Shown here in pieces: positions 1 through 6,412 of a stretch of DNA of 10,000 nucleotides. The notes below the pieces were generated by a model. It saw only the letters and a program-made list of their open reading frames with translations. It searched no databases and was not told where the DNA came from. Origin of the DNA: Rheinheimera sp. Its GTDB lineage: Bacteria; Pseudomonadota; Gammaproteobacteria; Enterobacterales; Alteromonadaceae. Where the stretch lies: positions 1 to 10,000 of the forward strand of contig NZ_JAIWOI010000165.1 of NCBI RefSeq assembly GCF_020217005.1, in the 5' to 3' direction. Numbering within the stretch: position 1 is the first letter of the stretch; every line of letters begins with the position of its first letter. A program made the translations under genes and the position numbers.

Positions 1-959
1 AATGGCACCCCTAGCCAGGATTCAGGTTCAGATCCATAAGCGTTGACATCATACGCCTGCTCAAACGCTGCGATATCTTTACGTAGTATCAATAAAGGTT
101 TGTTAGAGCGAAATACATGGCCTGTCAGGCTGTGTTTCAGGATATCGCTGCTGTACACCTGATTTGGATTCATCTCGTCTTCTGTGTCAGCAAAATAGGG
201 AAAATGCAATTGCTGTGCTTCTTCATCGAACAAGGCGATAAAGAAATTTGGAGCATAAATCAGCGAGTTAACGATCTGATGCAAGCGTTTATAAAAGCTG
301 GAAAAATCATTAGCAAAATAAGAAAAGGATGCAATTTCATACAAAGCTTTTTGCAGGCGCTCTGCATATTCAAGCTTACTGACCGATGACTCCAGCCTGT
401 CCAGCATTTGGGCTTTGCGCAGCTTACTGGCCAAAATGGAGGCGACCACTTCAAGAATCTGCTGATGTTCCGCGCTGAAATAATGGCTATGAGAGTGTTC
501 GCAATCTATAACACCCAATACGCCATTTCCATCCAGAATTGGGACCACTAATTCAGACAAACTTGGCACTAAATCGGCTAAATAATGAGGATCTTCTCTG
601 GTATCAGACACCAATACTGATTGCCGGATACTGGCGGCATGGCCAACCAGACCATGACCGACTTTCAGTTCAGCTATGCCTAAATGTGAGGGTAAATCTC
701 TGGTGCCGGTTCCAGCTTTGCGGACCAGAGTTTCACCGTCTTCCGCCAAAATAAAAATGGCGCAATCGACAAAGCCAAGGCCAGCCACGACATGTTTCGC
801 AGCATAATTAAGAATGTCATCCGCGCCCGTCAACTCATGCAGATCTATGGCAAACTGATTAATTAAGCTTAGTCTGGCATTTTCTTGCTGTAACAACTGG
901 AGTTGAGCGTGGAGGTCACTGGTATCAGTTTCGGGCTGTAAAGTGGTCACGATCGTCAT
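1..959 (-). CDS. GAF-GAF domain signalling protein, N-terminal part (runs off the left edge)
   Basis: An open frame starts with ATG at 959 and has no stop before base 1, giving 319 residues of a longer protein. Residues about 14-35 look like a short coiled coil. Residues about 45-178 form a GAF domain, recognisable by GHGLVGHAA, the ELVVPI strand and GVLGVIDCEH. A second helical linker follows at 180-205. A second GAF-like domain begins near 212, with NFFIALFDEEAQQLHFPYF followed by SLTGHVFRSNKPLLI. This layout is common in cytoplasmic sensors that carry a GGDEF, EAL, histidine kinase or PP2C output domain. The output domain would lie beyond the window, so its enzymatic role cannot be told. 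No signal peptide or membrane segment is visible. The frame follows the lipid/photolyase operon after 65 bp and has its own candidate promoter, so it is probably a separate transcription unit. The start has only a weak Shine-Dalgarno sequence, but the next upstream ATG is stopped at once. Confidence 0.85.
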   Translation of the reverse strand, partial: MTIVTTLQPETDTSDLHAQLQLLQQENARLSLINQFAIDLHELTGADDILNYAAKHVVAGLGFVDCAIFILAEDGETLVRKAGTGTRDLPSHLGIAELKVGHGLVGHAASIRQSVLVSDTREDPHYLADLVPSLSELVVPILDGNGVLGVIDCEHSHSHYFSAEHQQILEVVASILASKLRKAQMLDRLESSVSKLEYAERLQKALYEIASFSYFANDFSSFYKRLHQIVNSLIYAPNFFIALFDEEAQQLHFPYFADTEDEMNPNQVYSSDILKHSLTGHVFRSNKPLLILRKDIAAFEQAYDVNAYGSEPESWLGVP

Positions 960-988
960 ACAGACTCTGCTACGTTAATCCATAGAAA

Positions 989-1017
989 GTTATAAACGAC
1001 CGTGCTTTATTAAGCAA
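989..1017 (-). promoter_or_regulatory. candidate sigma-70 promoter of the GAF protein gene
   Basis: On the minus strand TTGCTT (1017-1012) is separated by 17 bp from TATAAC (994-989). The -10 box matches 5 of 6 consensus bases and the -35 box only 3 of 6. Transcription would start near 982, leaving a short leader of about 22 bases before the ATG at 959. The -35 box also forms one arm of a small 5-bp inverted repeat (TGCTT/AAGCA). That repeat has no T-run after it and is too weak to call a terminator. Confidence 0.4.
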
Positions 1018-1024
1018 CGAAAAG

Positions 1025-2269
1025 TTATATTTTGTTCCTATTCAAAGGTTTGGTGAACACTAAATGCACAGCACTTGTAGCTCTTTCCAAAAACCCACCT
1101 TCGCAGTAACACAAATAAAAATGCCAAAGCCGGATGAACTGATCGTCATAACCCAACTGATGTAATTTATCCTTTGACGCCATAAAGTTATGACACCAAT
1201 GCTGTAGGGTACGAGCATAATCCAGCCCTATGTCCTGCACCTGACGCAATACTAAATCTGTGTATTGTGCTACCGCATTGCTCATACGCTGAATAGAGGG
1301 CAAACAACCACCAGGGAAAACATAACGTTTAATAAAATCAACTTCCTTCACATAGTGATTGTAACGTTGGTCAGCTATGGTAATAGCCTGCAACACCATC
1401 AAACCATCGTCTTTTAACAAGCTTGAACACTTAGCAAAGTATTGATCCAGAAAGTCGTCACCAACAGCTTCAATCATCTCGATTGATACAAGCTTGTCGT
1501 AAGTGCCAGTTAAATCACGGTAATCCTGGAACAGCAAGGTGATTTGTGATTCCAGACCGGCTTCGCGGATTTTTTCAGCTGCATAGTCATGTTGTTCACG
1601 CGAAATAGTTGTGGTGGTTACCTTACAACCATAATGACGGGCGGCAAAAATAGCCATACTGCCCCACCCCGTGCCTATTTCAATCAGGTGATCTGTAGGC
1701 TTGAGTTGCAGCTTATCGCAGACAGACTTGAGTTTATTCTGCTGGGCCTGCTCCAGAGTGCAGCTGTCAGTGGCATAAACAGCGCTGGAATACATCATGC
1801 TTGGATCTAAAAACAACTGATACATGGCATTACCTAAGTCGTAATGCGCTGAAATGTTTTTTCTTGATTGTTCCTTGGTATTGCGATTACGCCAGTCCAG
1901 TAATTTTAAGGCAGGTTTACTTAAACGAGCCCATGCCGACTCCAACTTGTCCAGTAATGCTGAATTGCGGGCTATCAGTTGCACCAGCACTGTTAAATTA
2001 TCGCAGCGCCACTGGCCAAGAATATAGGATTCACCGGCCCCTACTGAGCCCGCGAACATCATTTTTTGATAAAAATCCGGGTCAAGTACAGTCAGAGTAC
2101 ATTGCAACTCACCTTTGGCATCGCCCAACAAGGTTTTTTCCTGGCCTTCAACTAACTCAATAGCGCCGTATTGCAACTGGCTTAAATGATTCAGCACCAG
2201 CTTGCGGCAGGTTTTGTCAAACCAGCGTAAATTCTGAAAAGGGCATTGTTCGGTGATCAAAACCGTCAT
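1025..2269 (-). CDS. cfa: cyclopropane-fatty-acid-synthase-like SAM-dependent methyltransferase
   Basis: This 414-residue protein belongs to the CFA synthase family (COG2230), which uses S-adenosylmethionine to transfer a methyl or methylene group to the double bond of phospholipid acyl chains at the inner membrane face. The SAM-binding loop is EIGTGWG at 197-203, with Thr where E. coli Cfa has Cys. Other family landmarks are HYDLGN near 142-147, SIEMIEAVG at 262-270, RYVFPGGCLPS near 315-325, and a C-terminal YCEGGFLERA with aromatic-rich helices near 380-397. The start overlaps the DUF1365 stop by 4 bp (ATGA), and AAAGGA lies 9 bases upstream, so the start is well supported. Family members encoded next to DUF1365 and a FAD oxidoreductase are typically light or singlet-oxygen induced. 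In Rhodobacter, related enzymes take part in making methylated and furan fatty acids. The product here could therefore be cyclopropane, methylated or furan lipid; the sequence alone does not decide. Confidence 0.9.
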   Translation of the reverse strand: MTVLITEQCPFQNLRWFDKTCRKLVLNHLSQLQYGAIELVEGQEKTLLGDAKGELQCTLTVLDPDFYQKMMFAGSVGAGESYILGQWRCDNLTVLVQLIARNSALLDKLESAWARLSKPALKLLDWRNRNTKEQSRKNISAHYDLGNAMYQLFLDPSMMYSSAVYATDSCTLEQAQQNKLKSVCDKLQLKPTDHLIEIGTGWGSMAIFAARHYGCKVTTTTISREQHDYAAEKIREAGLESQITLLFQDYRDLTGTYDKLVSIEMIEAVGDDFLDQYFAKCSSLLKDDGLMVLQAITIADQRYNHYVKEVDFIKRYVFPGGCLPSIQRMSNAVAQYTDLVLRQVQDIGLDYARTLQHWCHNFMASKDKLHQLGYDDQFIRLWHFYLCYCEGGFLERATSAVHLVFTKPLNRNKI

Positions 2270-3021
2270 CTCGGTGTTTCCTTTGACTTAGGGTGGCCAT
2301 AAACAGGTACTGCTTTAAATAGCAGTTTGACTGCATGCCAATAAATTCGTGTCATCACTTGTACGTTTTGCCATGGCCGGCGGATCAACAAGCTCTTTAG
2401 CTGGCTGAGACTAAATGGCTGTAATACTAAACGAAACCAGGCACTAAACACCTTTTGCTGATCTTTAAAATTAGCGATAGCTAATTCCAGTTCAGCTGAA
2501 TTTGCCACAACAGTCCAGTGATATTGCATATCCATGGGATTAAAAGGCGAAACATGAAAGGCTTTATCATGCTGGTAATGCGATTTTTCTGCATTTTCAA
2601 TTGGGACCAGATAATAGTGTCGCTCGTTCCAGGGCGTATTGCTGACTTCAGCTAACAAGGCTGTCAGACGCTGTGTCTCATCAAAACAATAGTACAAAGT
2701 CAAAGGACTAAAGTAATAACCCCAGTTTGCCAGCGGACTCAGCATACAGACTTTGGCGATGGCCTCAGTACAGCCCAGGCTTTGCACTTTCTGTTTGACA
2801 GTCTGAGCTAAATCCTCAACGCCAGGCAAATAATCTGTACGCCTGTAACTACAAGCAGCAAAACGAGCTTTTGACCAGAACCAGCCTTTTGCCGGAATGA
2901 GGTCCAGCTGGTCCAGGTCGAGCCAAAAATAATGCACCAGATAGTCGAATCCGTGCAGTTTCGGCAAGTAGCGTTTATGCCCGACTTCTCCTGTTAACAG
3001 TGCGTGACCTGATGGGATCAA
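2266..3021 (-). CDS. DUF1365 family protein
   Basis: This 251-residue protein belongs to the DUF1365 family (COG3496), about the usual length. Family landmarks are GEVGHKRYLPKLHGFDY at the N-terminus, SPLANWGYYFSPLTLYYCFD in the first half, SNTPWNERHYYL, and KAFHVSPFNPMDMQYHW. Its biochemical function is not established. It is nearly always encoded between a COG2907 FAD oxidoreductase and a CFA-like methyltransferase, as here, so a role in the same fatty-acid modification is the natural inference. No signal peptide is seen. The start is an unusual TTG at 3021 that overlaps the upstream TGA stop (TTGA). No in-frame ATG precedes the conserved GEVGHKRY block, and GGGAG lies 7 bases before the TTG. 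Translation therefore probably depends on coupling to the oxidoreductase. The stop overlaps the methyltransferase start by 4 bp. Confidence 0.88.
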   Translation of the reverse strand: MIPSGHALLTGEVGHKRYLPKLHGFDYLVHYFWLDLDQLDLIPAKGWFWSKARFAACSYRRTDYLPGVEDLAQTVKQKVQSLGCTEAIAKVCMLSPLANWGYYFSPLTLYYCFDETQRLTALLAEVSNTPWNERHYYLVPIENAEKSHYQHDKAFHVSPFNPMDMQYHWTVVANSAELELAIANFKDQQKVFSAWFRLVLQPFSLSQLKSLLIRRPWQNVQVMTRIYWHAVKLLFKAVPVYGHPKSKETPR

Positions 3022-4271
3022 AACTCCACTCCCATAGCCCGTGCTATATCTACTGCACTGCGCACACCATCTTCATGGAAGCCGTTGTACCAGTATGCAC
3101 CGCAAAACCAGCTGTTATTCACACCACTGATCTCAGCCCGGCGCTGCTGAGCTGAAATAGTGCAATGATTAAACACCGGGTGATCGTACTGAAACCGTTT
3201 TAAAATTTTGTTCTGGTCTATGGCTTGGCTGTGATTTAGCGTTACCACAAAAGTGACAGGCGCTTCAATTCCCTGCAGTATATTCATGTTGTAGCTCAGT
3301 GTGGCGTGACTGGATTTTGCATCTGCCAGATGATAATTCCAGGCTGCCCAGGCCGCTTTTCGTTGAGGTAAAATCCTGTCGTCTGTGTGCAAAATCACAT
3401 CGTTTTTCTGATAAGCAATACCGCCTAATACCTGCCGCTCAGCTTCAGTTGGATCTTGAAGCAAGGCCAAAGCCTGATCGCTATGACAAGCAAAGACCAC
3501 CTGGTCAAAAAGCTCAGTGTGGCCATCAGCAAAGACCAGAGTAACGCCATTGGCATCACGGCCGACTGTCTTCACCGCACTGTTGAGCTTGACCTGTTCA
3601 GGGTTCAGTTTGTTTAACAAAGCCCGAACGTACTGCCGTGAGCCACCTTTGATCACAGACCATTGTGGTCTGTCCGCTACGTTCAGTAAGCCATGGTTTT
3701 TGAAAAACTGCAGAAAAAAACGCAGTGGAAATGAAGGCATATCGGCAAGGCCTGAGGACCAAATAGCGGCTCCCATTGGTAATAGATAGTCGTTACGAAG
3801 CTCCTGACCTAAATTATATTTGGCCAGAAAGTCATCAATCAGCAGATCTAAATCCGGATGGTCTTGCTCCAGCAGCTTTTTCCCCAGCTTGTTAAACTTC
3901 ACAATATCCAGCAGCATCCGCCAAAACGAAGGCCGGAACAGATTGCGACGCTGTGCAAATAAAGTAGCTAAGGTATGGCCATTGTATTCGAGGCCAGTGT
4001 CGGTTTTTTTCACCGAAAAACTCATTTGAGTATGCTGAGAATCGACCTTGAGCTCGTCCAAAAACTTATTAAACAGCGGGTAGGTCCAGTTGTTAAACAC
4101 AATAAAGCCTGTGTCTATAGCGTAGTCTTTACCTGCAACACTGACATCCACAGTAGCTGTATGCCCCCCCAGATAAGAACCCGCTTCAAATAAGGTGACC
4201 TGGTGCTGACGCTGTAACAAATACCAGCTGATCATGCCTGAAATACCGCCACCTATTACTGCTATTTTCAT
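3018..4271 (-). CDS. FAD-dependent amine-oxidase-like oxidoreductase (COG2907)
   Basis: The N-terminus carries a Rossmann dinucleotide-binding fold: MKIAVIGGGISG at residues 1-12, a ribose-binding acid at E29 in LFEAGS, and LGGHTAT at 34-40. These place it in the NAD(P)/FAD-dependent amine oxidase superfamily, COG2907. The C-terminal NNSWFCGAYWYNGFHEDGV is the second FAD-contacting segment, ending in an AVDIARAMG helix. The substrate is unknown. Its constant association with DUF1365 and a CFA-like methyltransferase suggests oxidation or desaturation of a membrane lipid acyl chain. I chose ATG at 4271 (417 residues). It begins directly at the conserved Rossmann strand, and AGGAAGGG lies 4 bases upstream. 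The longer frame starts with GTG at 4316 and adds 15 residues encoded wholly by the upstream repeat, so it is probably not real. The stop codon overlaps the DUF1365 start. Confidence 0.9.
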   Translation of the reverse strand: MKIAVIGGGISGMISWYLLQRQHQVTLFEAGSYLGGHTATVDVSVAGKDYAIDTGFIVFNNWTYPLFNKFLDELKVDSQHTQMSFSVKKTDTGLEYNGHTLATLFAQRRNLFRPSFWRMLLDIVKFNKLGKKLLEQDHPDLDLLIDDFLAKYNLGQELRNDYLLPMGAAIWSSGLADMPSFPLRFFLQFFKNHGLLNVADRPQWSVIKGGSRQYVRALLNKLNPEQVKLNSAVKTVGRDANGVTLVFADGHTELFDQVVFACHSDQALALLQDPTEAERQVLGGIAYQKNDVILHTDDRILPQRKAAWAAWNYHLADAKSSHATLSYNMNILQGIEAPVTFVVTLNHSQAIDQNKILKRFQYDHPVFNHCTISAQQRRAEISGVNNSWFCGAYWYNGFHEDGVRSAVDIARAMGVEF

Positions 4272-4274
4272 TTT

Positions 4275-4399
4275 ACCCTTCCTACTTAAAGCTGCAGCTT
4301 TGTTGACTGCGCTCACTCGCCACGGTCACATAGCAGATCTATGCTTCCATGGCCTCCTTTGCTTGTCGCCGCCCTGCAACTTTAAGTTGTTTGGGTAAC
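4275..4399 (-). repeat. tandem 125-bp repeat, copy A, containing a palindromic element with terminal inverted repeats
   Basis: This unit is 120/125 identical to copy B. Its core (4284-4387, 104 bp) is bounded by 14-bp inverted repeats: ACTTAAAGTTGCAG on one side and CTGCAGCTTTAAGT on the other, pairing fully with one G-U. An inner dyad pairs GCCATGG with CCGTGGC and GCATAG with CTATGT around a 5-base loop at 4334-4338. No reading frame of useful length is inside. The size, inverted ends and non-coding nature fit a MITE-like or REP/BIME-like dispersed element, but no second locus is visible in this window. The 3' end (minus-strand sense) provides the Shine-Dalgarno sequence of the FAD oxidoreductase. 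Confidence 0.9.
4276..4283 (-). promoter_or_regulatory. ribosome binding site of the FAD oxidoreductase, inside the repeat unit
   Basis: AGGAAGGG ends 4 bases before ATG 4271. It decides the start in favour of 4271 over GTG 4316. The same octamer is present 125 bp upstream in the second repeat copy (4401-4408), so it belongs to the repeated unit and is not private to the gene. Confidence 0.7.
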
Positions 4400-4524
4400 A
4401 CCCTTCCTACTTAAAGCTGCAGCTTTGTTGACTGCGCTCACTCGCCACGGTCACATAGTGGATCTATGCTCCCATGGCCTCCTTTGCTTGTCGCCGCCCT
4501 GCAACTTTAAGTTGTTTGGTTAGC
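4400..4524 (-). repeat. tandem 125-bp repeat, copy B, overlapping the end of the NTF2-like gene
   Basis: This is the second copy of the 125-bp unit, with its 104-bp inverted-repeat core at 4409-4512. It differs from copy A at 4459, 4460 and 4471 inside the core and at two bases near its outer edge (4520 and 4523). The terminal inverted repeat ACTTAAAG carries the in-frame TAA stop (4509-4507) of the NTF2-like gene. Between the two cores lie 21 bp (4388-4408) containing a small GGGT-GTT-ACCC dyad. Confidence 0.9.
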
Positions 4525-4983
4525 GTTGTTATTTGCCATTTTTTGCTTAATTTTGTTCGTGACCCAGCCTAATAATGGAATATGCTGCAGTACCATTTCG
4601 TTTAAATCGTAGTAGTCTCTGTGGTAGGCAATTTTTCCTTCGCTATTCCAATGCACCACAGAACAGCCGTGCACAGAGATAGGTCTGCCTTTGCCTATAG
4701 CTTCATGAGTAAAAGTCATTACCCAACTCAAGCAGCCTTGATCCGGATTGGCAATTTTTGTTGTCGCCACAAAGTGGCAACTGCTCAGACGGGCATAAGC
4801 ATGAGAGAAGTACTGCTGCAACTGGTCCAGACCAACCATATGGTGCACAGGGTCAATAAACTCGACATTGTCGGCATACAATTCGGTTAATGAAGCCAGA
4901 TTGTTCTGGCTTAAGTTATTGTAAAACTCTAAAAAACCGTCCAGCCGTTCTGTCGCTTTACTATCATTCATGATCCACTTCAT
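4507..4983 (-). CDS. NTF2/SnoaL-like fold protein of the photolyase-lipid cluster
   Basis: This 158-residue protein has the features of the nuclear transport factor 2-like superfamily. It starts with a helix (LDGFLEFYNNL) and a second one over LASLTELYADNVEFIDPVH. GLDQLQQYFSHAYARL follows, then alternating beta strands such as CLSWVMTFTHEA and RPISVHGCSVVHW, and KIAYHRDYYDLNEMV. Such folds bind small hydrophobic molecules or act as small isomerases or hydrolases; the ligand here is unknown. Homologues accompany COG2907, DUF1365 and CFA-like genes in other gammaproteobacteria, so a helper role in lipid or carotenoid-type chemistry is inferred. The frame overlaps the end of phrB by 20 bp. A second ATG at 4971 gives 154 residues with an 8-bp overlap; neither start has a convincing Shine-Dalgarno sequence. 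The C-terminal residues after KQKMANNN are encoded close to or within the repeat, which provides the stop. Confidence 0.82.
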   Translation of the reverse strand: MKWIMNDSKATERLDGFLEFYNNLSQNNLASLTELYADNVEFIDPVHHMVGLDQLQQYFSHAYARLSSCHFVATTKIANPDQGCLSWVMTFTHEAIGKGRPISVHGCSVVHWNSEGKIAYHRDYYDLNEMVLQHIPLLGWVTNKIKQKMANNNANQTT

Positions 4984-6412
4984 CCTGCGATTTTTTAACA
5001 GTGTGAAACAACTCTAAGGTTTTAATTCTGGCTTTACTGTGATCGACCACAGGTTTGACATAGCCACTCCAGAGAGGCAATGGATGAGGCCAGTGAATTT
5101 GCTTTTTCGGCACTTCTGCCAGTTCCGGCAACATCCGCTTTATAAATACGCCATCCGGGTCAAAACGTTCACTTTGAGTCACAGGATTAAAAATACGGAA
5201 ATAAGGGGCTGCGTCTGTGCCCGTTGACGCGGCCCACTGCCATCCGCCATTGTTGGCGGCAAAGTCACCATCAATCAGCTTTGACATAAAATATTGCTCG
5301 CCCCAGCGCCAGTCGATATGTAAGTCTTTCACCAGGAAACTAGCCACTATCATACGTAGTCTGTTGTGCATCCAGCCGGTTTGATTCAACTGTCGCATAG
5401 CGGCATCCACTATAGGATAACCAGTTTTGCCATCACACCAGGCCTGAAACAGCTGCGGATTATTAGGCCAGACAATGCCATCTGTATCTTTTTGAAACGC
5501 CTTGTGTTTAATCAGTTGTGGAAATGCCATCAGAATATGATGATAAAAATCCCGCCATATCAGCTCAGAGAGCCAAACCGCGGCCCCGGACTTTTCCTTG
5601 TCCCATTCGTTCGCGGCTTCCAGTTGCAAACGACTGACGCACTGCTGCCCAGAAATAACCCCAATCGCCAGATAAGCAGACAAAGACGAAGTACCATCCA
5701 GGGCTGGAAAATCACGCTCGGTCTGGTAAAACGCCACTTTATCCCGACAAAACTGCCGCATTTTATCCAATACCTGCAGCTCATCCACCACATAAGCTTC
5801 AGAACTGCCATCGCCCGCAAGCATGGGAGCAAGGCTCAGTGTTTTGAAGTAGCTGGGCTCCAAAGCCTGGGCATGAGACAGCTGAACGCGTGGGAAACAG
5901 CGCACACCAACTTCACGCAAACGCGCCAGCCAGGTCTTCTTAAAAGGCGTAAAAATCTGATAAATACCACCGGTTTTACTCAAAATGGATCCCGGAGCCA
6001 TAACGGCTTTGCGGTCAAACCAATAACAGGCTTTGCCGGCATCAGCAAAAACGTCACTTACCTTACGATCACGTACCTGCTCTCGCAGCTCGTATTCAGT
6101 GTGTCCATACAAAGCGGCAGCGCCACTAGCACATAACTGTTGCATCAAAGCCGGGATATCGGAATAGTGGCCTCCTTCAATCGCCAGCAAGGGAATATTC
6201 AGCGCTGCCAGTTCAGTTTGTAATTGCTGTACACGACGCCGGATCAAGTCCTGCTTAATAGGTGCCATAAAATGTTGCTGCCAGCTTTGTGCTGTAGCGA
6301 CAAAAAGCGCGACTACAGGCAGACCAGCCTGACAAGCCTCATACAAGGCCTGATTGTCGTACACTCGAAGATCATTACGCAGCCAGACTAAAGAGAATGC
6401 TGTTTTACTCAT
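4964..6412 (-). CDS. phrB: deoxyribodipyrimidine photolyase (class I CPD photolyase)
   Basis: This flavoprotein uses blue or near-UV light to split cyclobutane pyrimidine dimers in DNA. It has 482 residues against about 472 in E. coli PhrB. The N-terminal antenna domain starts with VWLRNDLRVYDNQAL. The C-terminal FAD domain shows DGTSSLSAYLAIGVIS (239-254), WLSELIWRDFYHHI (280-293), TGYPIVDAAMRQLNQTGWMHN (330-350) and NNGGWQWAASTG (387-398). The electron-transfer tryptophan triad appears to be W315, W368 and W391; their spacings of 53 and 23 equal those of E. coli W306, W359 and W382. The close match to E. coli around these residues favours CPD repair over a cryptochrome or (6-4) function. 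The start is coupled to the preceding gene through TGATG (one-base overlap). The ybgA-phrB order is the same as in E. coli. Confidence 0.96.
   Translation of the reverse strand: MSKTAFSLVWLRNDLRVYDNQALYEACQAGLPVVALFVATAQSWQQHFMAPIKQDLIRRRVQQLQTELAALNIPLLAIEGGHYSDIPALMQQLCASGAAALYGHTEYELREQVRDRKVSDVFADAGKACYWFDRKAVMAPGSILSKTGGIYQIFTPFKKTWLARLREVGVRCFPRVQLSHAQALEPSYFKTLSLAPMLAGDGSSEAYVVDELQVLDKMRQFCRDKVAFYQTERDFPALDGTSSLSAYLAIGVISGQQCVSRLQLEAANEWDKEKSGAAVWLSELIWRDFYHHILMAFPQLIKHKAFQKDTDGIVWPNNPQLFQAWCDGKTGYPIVDAAMRQLNQTGWMHNRLRMIVASFLVKDLHIDWRWGEQYFMSKLIDGDFAANNGGWQWAASTGTDAAPYFRIFNPVTQSERFDPDGVFIKRMLPELAEVPKKQIHWPHPLPLWSGYVKPVVDHSKARIKTLELFHTVKKSQDEVDHE

Noticed and set aside
260..454. 64-residue minus-strand frame and the plus-strand frames at 117-389 and 539-754
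   Set aside because: They overlap the GAF-domain protein in other frames. The GAF frame is open from 959 to the window edge and has clear domain motifs.
1001..1019. Terminator after the CFA-like gene
   Set aside because: The TGCTT/AAGCA stem is only 5 bp, AT-rich and not followed by a T-run. It fits better as part of a promoter for the GAF gene.
4272..4316. N-terminal 15-residue extension of the FAD oxidoreductase from GTG 4316
   Set aside because: It is encoded entirely by the repeat, while a good ribosome binding site and the conserved Rossmann start favour ATG 4271.
4275..4524. CRISPR array
   Set aside because: There are only two copies, the units are 125 bp and palindromic, the spacer-like gap is 21 bp of repeated sequence, and no cas gene is near.
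4970..4994. TGATCC on the plus strand near 4970 as another ECF promoter
   Set aside because: It points against all genes, lies in the phrB/NTF2 overlap, and has no plus-strand gene downstream.
5366..6136. 256-residue plus-strand open frame
   Set aside because: It lies wholly antisense to phrB, whose protein is clearly conserved. Its translation has no recognisable domain and no supported ribosome binding site.
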